Positions 42,614 through 53,953 of a stretch of DNA of 64,000 bases are shown one piece after another. Each line of letters opens with the position of its first letter. The stretch's first letter is position 1. Both the position numbers and the translations under genes were made by a program. The notes under the pieces were generated by a model. It worked only from the letters and a program-made list of their open reading frames with translations. It was not told the origin of the DNA and searched no databases. Origin of the DNA: Symbiodinium natans (taxonomy: Eukaryota; Sar; Dinophyceae; Suessiales; Symbiodiniaceae); NCBI GenBank assembly GCA_905221605.1, contig CAJNDS010002246.1, forward strand, positions 518,501 through 582,500, written 5' to 3'.

Positions 42614-42769
42614 GTGAACCCAAACCAAAAACACTCAAGAATGCCGAAGGCACATGAAATGTTTGATCAGGCCTCGACATGTACTCAAGCTTCAGCGGCT
42701 TCTCAAAGCCGCCACTGTGCGTCACGTTGGCCTCACAAACAAATTAGGAAACTATTTGTTTCTTTGGAG

Positions 42770-44400
42770 TCAGAGCACTGCCTGCTCTTCTCCGTCCATC
42801 CCAGTCTCTTCCAGGTCCTCACAGATTGTCAAGCACACAGGAATATATTTTATTTGTCTTGCGGCCTCACCAACAACACATGTATTGTTACTACGGAACC
42901 CTTTTATTTAGAGTCGGTACACCGCCTGCTCTTCTCCGTCCATCTCATTTCCCTCCAGGTCCTGCCAGATTGTGAAGTGGATGGAAAAAGATGTTACTTT
43001 TGTTGGTAGTTTGGCACACGTGCCTCGTCCGCAAGCTCTTCTGCCTCACCAGCAACACAAATATTTCCAACGGAGCTGGTTGACTTGGACTCAGAGCACT
43101 GCCGGCTCGTCTCCGTCCATCTCACTCCCCTCCGGGTCCTGCCAGATTGTCGAGTAGATGGAAAAATATGTTCCTTTTCTCTGTACGTTTGTCACATGTG
43201 CCTCGTCCGCAGGCTCTTCTTCCTCACCAGCAACACAAATATTTACAACGGAACTCGTTTACTTGGACTCAGACCACTGCTCTTCTCCGTCCATCTCCCC
43301 AGCTTCCACGCCCTGACAGATTATCAAATGGACGAGAAAATATGCTTTTTGTTTTGTTCGCATGTCGCATATGCCTCCTCCAGTGGCCACGTGGCCTAAC
43401 GAACAGCATAGAGACTGTCACCGCTGAACTTGTCAACCTGGACTTGAGCACCGCCTGCTCTTCTCCGTCCATCTCACCAGCTTCCACGTCCTGACAGATT
43501 ATCAATTGGACGAGAAAACATGCTTTTTGTTTTGTTCCCATGTCGCATATGCCTCCTCCAGTGGCCACGTGGCCTAACGAACAGCATAGAGACTGTTACC
43601 GCTGAACTTGTCAACCTGGACTTGAGCACCGCCTGCTCTTCTCCGTCCATCTCACCAGCTTCCACGTCCTGACAGATTATCAAGCGGACGAGAAAACATG
43701 TTTTTGTTTTGTTCGTACGTCGCATGTGCCTCTTCGAGTGGCCACGTGGCCTCACGAACAGCACAGAGACTGTTACCGCTGAACTTGTCAACCTAGACTT
43801 GAGCACCGCCTGCTCTTCTCCGTCCGTCTCACCAGCTTCCGCGCCCTGACAGTTTGTCAAGTACACGGGAAGATGCGTCTCCTTTTTTTCTGCGTAGGTG
43901 CTATTTGCCTCCTCCAGTGCCTTGGCCTCACTAACAACAGACAGACAAGTTTCCCACGCGACTTGCTCATCCGGTAGTCAGAGCACCGCCTGCTCTTCTC
44001 CGTCCACCTCGCCGGCGTCCAGGTCCTGACATATTGTCGAGTAGAAGTAAAGATACGTCTAGGTTCGTCTACGTATTTCGCACGCGCTTTGCCCAAAGGC
44101 CGTGTTTCATTACCAACAACACATGCATTGTTACCGTGCAGTTGTTTACCTGGACTCAGAGCTCCGCCTGCTCTTCGTCGTCCATTTCGCCAGCTTCCAC
44201 GCCCTGACAGATTGTCAAGTAGAAAGTACAAAATATTCATTCTTTTTGTACGTACGTCCCATGTGCTTACGCCGCAAACCCAGCAGCCTCTCCAACAACA
44301 CTGACATGGCCACCAGACAGCTGTTTACCTGGACTAGAAGAACCGCCTGGTCGGCTCCATCCATCTCAGGAACTTCTTCTTCCTGAAAGATTGTTAATAT
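42770..44400. repeat. Ten-copy tandem array with a ~177-bp unit
   Basis: GCCTGCTCTTCTCCGTCC or close variants begin at 42780, 42924, 43101, ~43276, 43453, 43631, 43808, 43988, 44166 and 44344. Apart from the first interval (144) the spacing is 175-180 bp. Copies 5 and 6 are nearly identical; outer copies diverge. Other conserved blocks are CCTGACAGATTGTCAAG and GGCCTCAC(C/G)AACA. Frames on both strands overlap throughout, so none is called. Confidence 0.93.
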
Positions 44401-45792
44401 GATCGACTGCCGAAACTGGTTCATGCCGTCAATTGACGCAACATGAGTGATGTTGCTTTTCAGGTGTTCCCATCGTTTTACACGGTTTTGGCATCAAACA
44501 TCCATGCTTGATATCCGGAGATGTCGCTGTAGGGGAATTCGAAGCTATAGCCCCCTCAACGAGTCATTAATTTCGGCGCCTCGCTTTTTTGCGACAACAA
44601 GTCAGTTTTTCATCTGCTGAGGTAAGCACGGCCTGAAATATGCGAGGTAGAGAGGGTAATTGCTGTTTGCTCGAAAGCCGAAACTCTGCGAAGAGAATGC
44701 ATTGAACTGATTGCAATGCCATTTTGTTGTCACGACGGCATGCTTTGAATCATAGGCTCAAGTAATACGATATCTTGACGATCCGCGCAAACGTCATGAA
44801 TGATGCGGTCTGAGTACTACGCCACTAAATAATTCGAAAATGAATAACGGGTAAGCGATGCATGAAACCGCACCAAAAACTCTGCGGGCGTCATGAAGAT
44901 GGAGGACGTCCTGAAGTGTGCGTGTCTAAAAAGTACATCTAAGCGAGCGTGCTGAGCTCACTCTAAACCTTTATCTCACTGAGGAAACCGAGTTGCAAGA
45001 TGGCATTGTTTGGTAGTTCTATATGCATTGATTATGACTGTAGCACTTTGTGCTAGGGAATGTTCTTTCGGTTCTGAGATTAGTGTTAACCATTAAAAAA
45101 TCCACGTTAGATGAGCTTGTTTATTTTAAATAATTGTCATCACAGACTCAAGTAATATAACATGAAGACCTAACGAACGATGCCTAGCTACGTGTTATAG
45201 AGACAATGTGTGTGATTAAAGAAATGTTGTAACCTTAGCTTGTCGCAGGAACACGCAACGTTACAGAACTACATGCCGTGTGCTTTGAAACGCGATTGAA
45301 CAGTTATCGCAGTAGTGCGTTTGTTTAGTTGCTTATAAGTTCGTGTTGCAAGTAAAACTTGCACACGCGATCAAAAAAGCGCGGAGATGATTAATCGCAT
45401 TAATAGAATTATTCCATACATTGACGAAATGTTAATAAAGATAAAGGCATGCAGTCTTAAGTTTAAACGACAACAATTCAGCTTGTTGTACATTATTCTT
45501 GATCACTACGTGTGATAGCTTAGAGTGTAAGGTGGTGAGGCGGGAACCCGGCGTGGGATTGAGCTGGAATTTTAATAGGGTGTAAGGCAATATAAGGTGG
45601 ATGGCCTGTGGCGAGACATTTATTTCGTGATCGAGGAAGTGCTTTGGTTTCATTTGATCAGATGAAGGACAGCCGCATTATTTTAGGGTTCTTCTGAGGT
45701 TATTCATAATTTAAAGCCGAAGACTCCTTGCGCAGATCTGAATGTTCTCAGTCTGTCCTCGCAACGCGCGTAGCCCGACATGCTTTAGAAGG
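44401..45792. other. Unique sequence, no gene seen
   Basis: The longest stretch free of obvious repeats (about 1.4 kb), with even composition. The only frame of note is a minus frame of 73 codons at 45432-45653 without motifs. It could be intron or intergenic DNA of the candidate gene to the right, but I see no signal to prove it. Confidence 0.5.
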
Positions 45793-46620
45793 TTACAGAA
45801 ACACATGCTGCGTTAGGCCGCTGCTACGCGAATCCTTAATAGCATGACGAATTATGATTTTTGGTGCCTCAGACAGCTGGAGCTCAAGCGGCCGCTTTCT
45901 TAGCTGGCACTTTACGAATTCTCCATTTGCAGTCTGCGTTGTGCTTGCTGCCTGCACGCTCCATGCCACGTAGCAACTGATCGCAAGCAAAACAAAATCG
46001 TGGGTTTTCCCTTGGGAAACCAGGGTAGAACTCTCCAGCCTCGTTAGCCTTTCGGTTCTTGCTGGGCGCCTTGGGCCGGCACTCTTGGCTGGAGGTGAAA
46101 CAAAGCCTTTCCTTTTAGGAGGTGGCGGTGGTGACACGGGCCCCTTTCTCTGAGGGATGGACGATGGTGCTGCAAGCCCTTTTCCCTTAGGGACGGGCGC
46201 TGGTGCTTTTGCCTTATCCTTACGAGAAGGCGCGTCTTTGTCCAGGCTGTGTTCGGACTCAGACGCAGAACCAGACGAGGATGACGAGGTTAACGAAGAA
46301 ACCGAGGATACTTCCGAAAGCTCGCCTTCGTAGCCTGCGTCCCGCAGCTTTTGGTTGGCAGAGCTGACTTTCTTCCGAGACTTCTTGATGTTCCTCGCTC
46401 TTGTTTACCAAATGGCTTTTAGTTCAGCCTTTTGGGCTCGCGTGTGAGCAATGGCCCTCAGACGTCGCTGCACCAGCACGTCTATGTTTGCCTTCACCAT
46501 GCTGCACAACTGGAGAACTCGTATCCTGTCTGTAAACTTTGAGTAAAAGCTGCGACATGTATTTTCCTTACACAAACCTCTTGAGTTCGCTTCTTGTCTT
46601 GCACTTACTTTTGCCGGCAC
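45793..46620 (-). CDS. Candidate gene: ~275-codon minus frame broken by one TAA
   Basis: Not recognised. Reading right to left, one frame runs from about 46626 (just after a TGA) to the stop at 45793-45795, with a single in-frame TAA at 46405-46407. No ATG is obvious, so it may be an internal exon. Upstream of the TAA it reads ...RLRAIAHTRAQKAELKAIW. Downstream, the part before 46137 continues TRARNIKKSRKKV, a Ser-rich stretch, then Lys/Pro/Ala-rich sequence and SPPPPPKRKG. A hydrophobic segment (FVLLAISCYVAWSV) lies near residues 50-65 of the part after 46137. The TAA overlaps GGTAAACAAG, a plausible 5' splice site, so the stop could lie in an intron. Equally, this could be a pseudogene or chance. 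Confidence 0.3.
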
Positions 46621-46764
46621 AAATCATGTAGGTGACACGCACAAGCTTTGACGTCCTGGAGGTCGTAGTTCTCATACTTGCTGGTGTCTTTCCAATAAAC
46701 ATGTCAATGAAGATCACAATAACCTTGGCAAGGATAAGATATCAATCACCTCTCACTGTAAACT

Positions 46765-47396
46765 TTAACTCGGTAGCGGCTTCGTCGGCTCGCAGTTATA
46801 GCAAATGCCAAGGAATGTTTTCGCAGTCGTAGCAAATTTCAGTGACTGTTGTAGGTAGCGGCTTCGCCCGCTCGCAGTCATAGCAAAATCCAGAAACTGT
46901 TTTCGGTAACGGCTTCGCCCGCTCGCAGTCATGGCAAAATCCAGAAACTGTTTTCGGTAACGGCTTCGCCCGCTCGCAATCATAGCAAAACCCAGAAACT
47001 GTTTTCGGTAACGGCTTCGCCCGCTCGCAGTCATAGCAAAATCCAGAAACTGTTTTTGGTAACGGCTTCGCCCGCTCGCAGTCATAGCAAAATCAGAAGC
47101 TGTTTTCGGTAACGGCTTCGCCCGCTCGCAGTCATAGCAAAATCCAGAAATTGTTTTCGGTAACGGAATCACCCGTTCGCAGTCATAGCAAAATCCAGAA
47201 ACTGTTTTTGGTAACGGCTTCGCCCGCTCGCAGTCATAGCAAATTTCAGGGACTGTTGTAGGTAGCGGCTTCGCCCGCTCGCAGTCATAGCAAAATCCAG
47301 AAACTGTTTTCGGTAACGGCTTCGCCCGCTCGCAGTCATAGCAAATTCCAGGACTCTACAAAATGCAAAAAAACAAAAAAAGTAAGCAACGAACAA
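46765..47396 (-). repeat. 51-bp minisatellite reading as a 17-residue repeat
   Basis: GGCTTCGCCCGCTCGCAGTC recurs at 46860, 46911, 46962, 47013, 47064, 47114, (47165), 47216, 47267 and 47318. Every interval is 51 bp except one of 50. On the minus strand the unit encodes FAMTASGRSRYRKQFLD. The frame from 47396 ends at a TGA (47169-47171) that replaces the CGA of other units. The single 50-bp unit shifts the frame. Degenerate copies extend to about 46784. It lies upstream of the 45793-46620 frame on the same strand. It may have been coding once; I do not call it a working gene. Confidence 0.88.
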
Positions 47397-47605
47397 AAAA
47401 TAATAATGGACCTAGCCTGTTTCCGTTTCACTGTATAGATCGCAAGCATAATTTCATTGTGTCTTGACGCATCATAGCGCACCAAAGTCTCTGTATCGTA
47501 AGCATTGTTTTCTTTGCGCTTTGGTACAGTTTTATGTACTAAGGTCTTTAAGCCGTAAGCACTTTTAACGGGAAAGTGCGAGGAGGATAACTTGTGATAA
47601 CTACG
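47397..47605. other. Unique spacer
   Basis: AT-moderate DNA between the 51-bp minisatellite and the palindrome cluster. Two loosely similar segments (CACCAAAGTCTCTGTATCGT and TACTAAGGTCTTTAAGCCGT, each followed by AAGCA) suggest an old duplication of ~65 bp. Confidence 0.45.
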
Positions 47606-47865
47606 ACCAATTTATCATAATTATGATACCTTATCATAATTATGATAACTTATGATAACTTATCATAATTATGAAAAGTTGCTTATCATAATTATCATAC
47701 TCTGAGATTAAGAACTTAAAGTTATCATAATTATGATAATTCAAACCGGGAAGTTGAAGTTATCATAATTATGATAACTTATGATGGGGAAGTTAAAGTT
47801 ATCATAATTATGATAACTCATGATGGGGAAGTTGAAGTTATCATCGTTATGATAACTTCAGGTTA
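47606..47865. repeat. TTATCATAATTATGATAA palindrome cluster
   Basis: The 18-bp perfect palindrome TTATCATAATTATGATAA, or a near copy, appears about seven times in 250 bp. The right part is a 39-bp tandem repeat: GATGGGGAAGTT at 47783 and 47822, with a related copy near 47745. The last copy is mutated at the centre (TCATCGTTATGA). Confidence 0.9.
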
Positions 47866-47929
47866 ATGGCTTGGAGTGAAGGGGTGTTAGAGTGGTGTGA
47901 GTGTAGTAAATTGTGGGAAGAGGGCGCGT

Positions 47930-48100
47930 TGAGGGTGAGGGTAGGGGGTTGGAGTAGGGGGGAACCCCGAGAGAGAAGGGGCGGGGAGGGGAGGGCGTGG
48001 AGGAGGGTGGGGGTGGGGGGGGGTGGGGGGGGGGGGGGTGGGGGGGTGGGGTGGGGGGGGGGGGGGGGGGGGGGGTGGAGGGGAGAGGAGGGGGGGTGGA
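47930..48100 (+). repeat. G-rich low-complexity block
   Basis: GGTGGGGGG-type sequence, with runs of more than 15 G at 48055-48075. The strand asymmetry is extreme. Frames across it give only Gly/Trp or Pro runs. Such tracts can form G-quadruplexes. Confidence 0.92.
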
Positions 48101-48104
48101 GTCT

Positions 48105-49310
48105 CACCACAATTAAATCTAAACGATTTAAACGATTTAAATAAGTCCAATTAAAATCATTTAAATCGGATGCCTGAATTACATAATTTAATTGACCTGG
48201 GGGATTTAAACGATGTAATTGAGTCCAGTTAAATCGTTTAAATCGCCCAGGCCGATTGAATTATTTAATTGGCCTGGGCGATTTAAACGATTTAATTAGA
48301 CTCCTTTAAATCGTCTAAATCGTTTAAATCGTTTAAATCGCTTAAATCGATTTAATTGTGGGGAGACCCAGTCAAGCCATAATCCAATCAATTAAATCGT
48401 TTAAATCGGACGCCTGAATTAAATAATTTAATTGACCTGGCCGATTTAAACGACTTAATTGAGTCCAGTTAAATCGTTTAAATCGCCCAGGCAAATTAAA
48501 TTATATAATTGGCCTGGGCGATTTAAACGATTTAATTGATTGTTTTATGGCTTGACTGGGTCTCCCCACAATTAAATGATTTAATTGGGTCCAATTAAAT
48601 CGTTTGAATCGGACGCCTGAATTAAATAGTTTAATTGGCCTGGGCGATTTAAACGATTTAGTTGGACCCAATTAAATCGCTTAAATCGGACGCCTGAATT
48701 AAAGGCGATTTAAACGATTTAATTGGGTCCAATTAAGTCGTTTAAATCGGACGCCTGAATTAAATAAGTTAATTGGCCTGGGCGATTTAAACGATTTAAT
48801 TGGACTCAATTAAATCGTTTAAATCGCTTAAATCGATTTAATTGTGGGAAGACCCAGTCAAGCCATAAACCAACCAATTAAACCGTTTAAATCGCCCAGG
48901 CCAATTAAATTATTTAATTGGCCTGGGCGATTTAAACGAGTTAATTGGGTCCAATTAAATCGTTTGAATCGGACGCCTGAATTAAATAGTTTAATTGGCC
49001 TGGGCGATTTAAACGATTTAGTTGCACCCAATTAAATCGCTTAAATCGGACGCCTGAATTAAATAATGTAATTGGCCTGGGCGATTTAAACGATTTAATT
49101 GGGTCCAATTAAATCGTTTAAATCGGACGCCTGAATTAAATAAGTTAATTGGCCTGGGCGATTTAAACGATTTAATTGGACCCAATTAAATCGCTTAAAT
49201 CGGACGCCTGAATTAAATAATTTAGTTGGCCTGGGCGATTTAAACGATTTAATTGGACTCATGTAAATCGTTTAAAGAATCGTTTAAATCGTTTAAATAC
49301 TTATTATTAT
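48105..49310. repeat. AT-rich palindromic satellite, 77-bp unit at its right end
   Basis: Built of AAATCGTTTAAATCG, ATTTAAACGATTTAATTG, GGCCTGGGCG and GGACGCCTGAATTAAAT. GGACGCCTGAAT occurs at 48408, 48611, 48688, 48749, 48971, 49048, 49125 and 49202. The last four are exactly 77 bp apart. Each unit is largely self-complementary (GATTTAAACGATTTAATTGG with CCAATTAAATCGTTTAAATC). It resembles the 5060-9377 satellite in design but shares no sequence with it. Confidence 0.93.
48350..48576. repeat. ~50-bp inverted repeat with GGGGAGACCCAGTC inside the satellite
   Basis: ATTTAATTGTGGGGAGACCC then AGTCAAGCCATA at the left is matched by TATGGCTTGACTGGGTCTCC then CCACAATTAAAT at the right, almost perfectly. 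A single arm recurs at 48841-48872. Part of it (TCTCACCACAATTAAATC) begins the satellite at 48099. Confidence 0.85.
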
Positions 49311-49359
49311 TAAAAAAAAAAAAGAATGAGCTAAAAAAAACCGAAAGGCTGCTCTTTCA

Positions 49360-49724
49360 TATATATATATATATGTGTGTGTGTGCAATGACGTATGTAT
49401 ATGTTCATACAAATGTACATGTATCTGTATAATACGTATATGTATATATGTATATGTATATGTATACATATATGTATATGTATGTGAGTATGTGTATGCT
49501 TACAGCCTGCATGCAAGCATGCAGGCAGTCAGGGATGGGTGGACGCATCATGCACGCATGCATGAAAGTGTGTATGAATGAGCATGCGTTATTCATGTAA
49601 TTATGTAGCGGTGATGTATGCAGATGTGTGCATGTGTGACTGTGAATGTGTGCGCGTGCGTGTGAGTGTGAGTGCGTCCACGCGCGTGTCTGCGCATGTG
49701 CGTGCGTTGGAGTGCATGTGTGTG

Positions 49725-49762
<38 letters not shown>

Positions 49763-49935
49763 TGTCTGTGTGTGTGTGTGTGCGTGTGTGTGTCTGTGCG
49801 TGTGTGTGCGCGCATGCACGCGTGGATTCATGCATGTGGGTGGATGGATGGATGGATGCATGTGTGCGCGTGTTATGTACGTGCGTGTGTATGTGCGTAT
49901 ATGTGTTTGCGTGTGTGCTTGCCTGTCTGCATATA
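49360..49935. repeat. (TA)n, (GT)n and related microsatellites
   Basis: ATATATATATGTGTGTGTG starts the tract. (GTAT)n-like sequence follows to 49497 and G/T-alternating DNA fills 49620-49930, with a pure (TG)n core around 49725-49765. Frames here are poly-Cys/Val or poly-His/Thr artefacts. At 49505-49526 a perfect 10-bp-arm palindrome (GCCTGCATGC with a 2-base loop) is embedded. Confidence 0.95.
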
Positions 49936-50189
49936 TGGGTTTGTTCGTTTTTGGGAGGCCCAAGTTTGAGAAGGGCATGCGGGTTGCCCACCCCCGAAAC
50001 ACCTGTCGCCGGTTTAGGGTTTAGGGCTTAGGACCATATTCATACGAGCAAATCTTATCGGTCTGTCCAAAACGAACTGTAAAACTAAACGAGCTAAATC
50101 GTTTGTACGCAGATACAAATATGCTTGTGTTCATATGTTGTGTATTTACATTTCTGCCTATTTTAATATGCAGTTGTACTTAAACAAAA

Positions 50190-50194
50190 GCGCA

Positions 50195-50226
<32 letters not shown>

Positions 50227-50342
50227 AATCACACGCAAGTACAACAATCGTGCATGCAGCAAGCATACAAACGTACATACATACATGCATACATGCATAC
50301 ATGCACACATACAGACAGACAGACAGACAGACAGACAGACGT
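50190..50342. repeat. (CA)n, (ACAT)n and (ACAG)n microsatellites
   Basis: ACACACACACACACAC at about 50194-50220, then ACATACATACATGCATAC and seven or so ACAG units ending at 50342. The flanks (50040-50190, 50343-50460) are unique. Confidence 0.95.
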
Positions 50343-51626
50343 AAACAGACACATAGAAACACAAAATTCCCTACACTGAAGTGCACCCAAGAGGCCCATG
50401 GGGTCGGCCACATCCACGTAGACGGGGACTTTGCTCGCCAGGGCCGCCTCCAAGAAACTGGGCGTGGGTTTAGGGAATGGGGTTTAAGGTTTAGGGTTTA
50501 GGGTTTAGGGTTTAGGGTTTAACTAGGTTTAGGGTTTAGGGTAACGCACTTATAAGCCCATTGAGTGCCCTAATAGGGCTCTAAAGTACAGTTACAAGTA
50601 CAGGTATAATAAGTACCATGAACCTCCAAGTGGGGGTGAGCGCTTGCGGCTATGGATTTGTAATTTAGGGGTTTCTAGGGTTAAGGGTGGAGGGTTAATT
50701 GGGGTTTGGGGATTTGGTGTCTTGGGGTTTATGGGTTTAGGGTTATTTAGGGCTCGGGTGTGTAGGGTTTTGGGCTTAGGGGTTCAGAGCTTTGGGGTTT
50801 AGGGGGTCTAGGGCTATTTCGGGCTTGGTGTTTGGGCTTGGGTTCAGGGTCTGCGGGGACAAAAGGTCCTAGGGTTCAGAAGGCTTAGAAGAATTTAGGG
50901 TTTGGGGCTACCTCGAGTTGAGGGTTTAGGCTTTAGGGTCCCTGACCTAAACCCTGGCTACTCAGGGTTGGAAGGAGCAAATAAGCATGGAACCCCAAAA
51001 ACGCTACACAAGAAGGCCCATCTTCTTTCCTCGCCGGTTGCTCCATGTCTCCGGGAAAACAAGAAAGCTAAAGCCCAAACCCTGCACCCCAACTTCAGAG
51101 TTTAGGGGTTTTGAAACGCCAAGCCCTACACCCTAAACCCTAAACCCTAAACCCTAAACCCTAAACCCTAAACCGCTATAACCCTCCCAAACAACAGGAG
51201 GGAGAGGGCTCCTCGGGGCATCCCTAAACCCTAAACCCTAACCCTAAACCCTAAACCCTAAACCCTAAAACCCTAAACCCTAAACCCCTTCAGCGCCCCC
51301 GGAAGGGCCCCCCACGGAGGTGCCTCTAAGACGGTGGGCTCGGCATCAAAGGGCCCGGCCTTCAGGGTTTAGGGTTTAGGGTTTAGGCTTTAGGGTTTAG
51401 GGCTTAGGGTTTAGGGTTTAGGGTTTAGGGCTTAGGGTTTAGGGAGAAGGGTTTAGGGTTTAGGGCTTAGGTCTTAGGGAGAAGGGCGTAGGGTTTAGAG
51501 TTCAGGGTTTGAGGTTGAGCCGTAGGTTTGTTTGGGGTTGACGTGGGGGGGGATGGGGAAGCTTTACTTGGTTTCGAGCATGGAAAACGGGATTCAGCAG
51601 TTCTAACTTATAGCATACCAAGTCGA

Positions 51627-51785
51627 AGGGTTTAGGGTTTAGGGTTTAGGGTTTAGGGTTTAGGGTTTAGGGTTTCGGTTTTAGGGTTTAGGGTTTAGGG
51701 TTTAGGGTTTAGGGTTTAGGGTTTAGGGTTTAGGGTTTAGGGTTTAGGGTTTAGGGTTTAGGGTTTAGGGTTTAGGGTTTAGGGT
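51627..51785 (+). repeat. Long TTTAGGG array
   Basis: About 22 units with one TTTCGG/TTTTAGGG defect near 51675. An opposite-orientation array (51857-51925) follows after a ~70-bp GC-rich spacer. Confidence 0.95.
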
Positions 51786-52992
51786 AGCTCTAGGTGTGGG
51801 CTGATCTGCATCGTGGCCCCTTTGGAGGCACCCGAAGTCTAAAGTGGCCACGCTCAGCCCTAAACCCTAAACCCTAAACCCTAAACCCTAAACCCTAAAC
51901 CCTAAACCTTAAACCCTGAACCCCCTAAACTCGAGTAGTGCAGGGTCCCTGCCGTTCACCCCGAACTCCCGCCGGCCCAACAGAGATCGAGCCCACAAAT
52001 GAGCCCGGCGGCACCCTAACGACCACAAAGCCCTGAAACCCTAAACCCTACACCCCTAAACCCTAAAACCCCCCCCGGAACTTCCTAGAATTCCCAAACT
52101 TCCGAAACTTCCTACAAACAACCACTTCAACCCTAAACCTCAAAAAACTAAGCCTCTAACTCCGAAACCCTAGGGTTTCGGGTTTAGGGTTTATAAGGGC
52201 TAAACCCTCAACCTCACTGCTCCCCTGGGGCACCGAGTGTAGTAAGGCCGTTGGCTGCTGCTCTTCCAGCAGCGCTTGCAGGGCCCCTGGCAGGATCGAA
52301 GGATGTTTGGGGGTTTGTGGAGTTTAGGGTTTAGGGTTTGGGGTTTAGGGTTTAGGGTTCGGGGGTTTAGGGGTTGGTGGAGTTTAGGGTTTAGGGTTTG
52401 GGGGTTTGGGGGTTTGGAGTTGAGGGTTTAGGGTTTTGGGGTTTAGGGTTCGGGGGTTGATAGCGGTTTGGTGGTTTGGGGGTTGGGGGGTTTTCGGGTT
52501 GAGGGGCGTGCGATTTCGGGCCTGGGGTCCCTAGACCCTCATATTCGTCATGGTCCTCAAAACAGCGTGTACACGCCATGATCAGGGCGAACTCATGGGT
52601 GGTCCAATATTCCCCTTTTCTTAGGGCAGCCGCGAAGCCGCAAGAGCCCAAAGACAGGATCCAGGTTTAGGGTTTAGGGTTTAGGGTTTAGGGTTTAGGG
52701 TTTAGGGTTTAGGGTGCAGGGTTTTGGGATGAGGGTTTAGGGTTCAGGGTTTAGGGTTCAGGGTTCAGGGTGCTGCAGCAGTGGATGACGTCTGCATCGC
52801 CAATCGTAAATGCAACATCACGTTCTCGTTCGAGAGGACCTTAAGCCAAGCTCCCATGGGAGGGTTCTGTAGTGAAGTATATGGAAATCATCCTGATTCT
52901 GTACCCCTAAAACCTAAACCCTAAACCACCGTTGACTCTAATCTAAGTTTCAGCAACACCCCATGGCCCTGTAGTGAAGAAGTTCTCTGACA

Positions 52993-53064
52993 TTCTGGTC
53001 CCTTTTTTGGGCACCCTAAGTACGAGGGGCCGCCTTGCACTAGTCACCCCAAATGGGACCAGAA
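52993..53064. repeat. Small foldback, 'GGTCCCTTTT' family
   Basis: TTCTGGTCCCTTTTTTGGG at the left is complementary to CCCCAAATGGGACCAGAA at the right. The centre has CGAGGGGCCGCC. It is flanked on the right, after ~25 bp, by a TTTAGGG island (53088-53112). Confidence 0.75.
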
Positions 53065-53953
53065 GGAAAATCATCCAGGGTGAAGGGTTTAGGGTTTAGG
53101 GTTTAGGGTTTACTTCTTATGGATGAACCCAAGCCCTCTGGCGCTTTAAGCTAATTCAAGTTTCAACAGGGCCAGCTGAAGGCCGAACTTGGAAAACCGC
53201 AAGCCAACCTGGCCCCCCAAAAAGCGAAAGCTCAGGGCCTGTTGGGTGGGTAGGCTTTCGGGAGTTTAGAGTTTAGGGTAGAGGTGGCCAGGGTTTAGGG
53301 GTTAGGGTATCTAGGCCTTAGCTAGGGTTTAGACAGCAAGCTGCAAATATGTCCCCCCCTCCCCCTCCCCCCGCATCTGCGGCCTGACTTCTGCCAATCG
53401 ACCTGGCATGTCGGTCTCGGATTCAGGGGTTCGGGGTTCAGGGTTCAGCGTTTAGGGTTTAGGGTCCTACAAGCCCGAACCCCGAAAAGTTGCCCCTCTA
53501 AAGCCTATAACACACCCGATAAGGAGCCTATGATCGTTCCCAACAGGCCTTAGTCAGGAAACACCCTGTCGAGTTTAGGATTTAGGGTTTAGGGTTTAGG
53601 GTAATCATTTGGGCGTTGTCGCCTTGGCCCCCGCGAGATGAGGGGCATATGGGCAGAGGGGTTGGGGCTTTGCAGGTTCCGGGGCACTAAACCCTAAACC
53701 CTAAACACTAAACCCTAAACCCTGAACCCTATAGCGGCTGTTACCGTGAACTTCAAGCAAGCTTCCCACTTGAAGCAGATTGCCCCCCCCCCCCCCCCCA
53801 CCCACGCTTCAAACCCTGAAATTGTGAGACCCTAAACTTTACCCCATAAACCCTAAACCCCAAACCCTAAACCCGGCCTGGCAGAAAGACACCCGATGCC
53901 CGCTGTCCAGGTCCATCTGCCACAGCAGAGAATGCTGGACTTTCTCTCCTCAT

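Noticed and set aside
42614-44424. Overlapping frames of 60-130 codons on both strands
   Set aside because: They follow the 177-bp tandem repeat in multiple frames, with no consistent frame across the copies.
46860-47368. CRISPR-like regular array
   Set aside because: The whole 51-bp unit is conserved, with no unique spacers, and the context is eukaryotic; it is a minisatellite.
47847-48150. Pro-rich and Gly-rich frames of 87-92 codons
   Set aside because: They are translations of the G-run block and exist in several frames at once.
49375-50501. Many overlapping frames rich in Cys/Val, His/Thr or Asp/Arg
   Set aside because: They come from (GT)n, (ACAT)n and (ACAG)n microsatellites and overlap in several frames on both strands.
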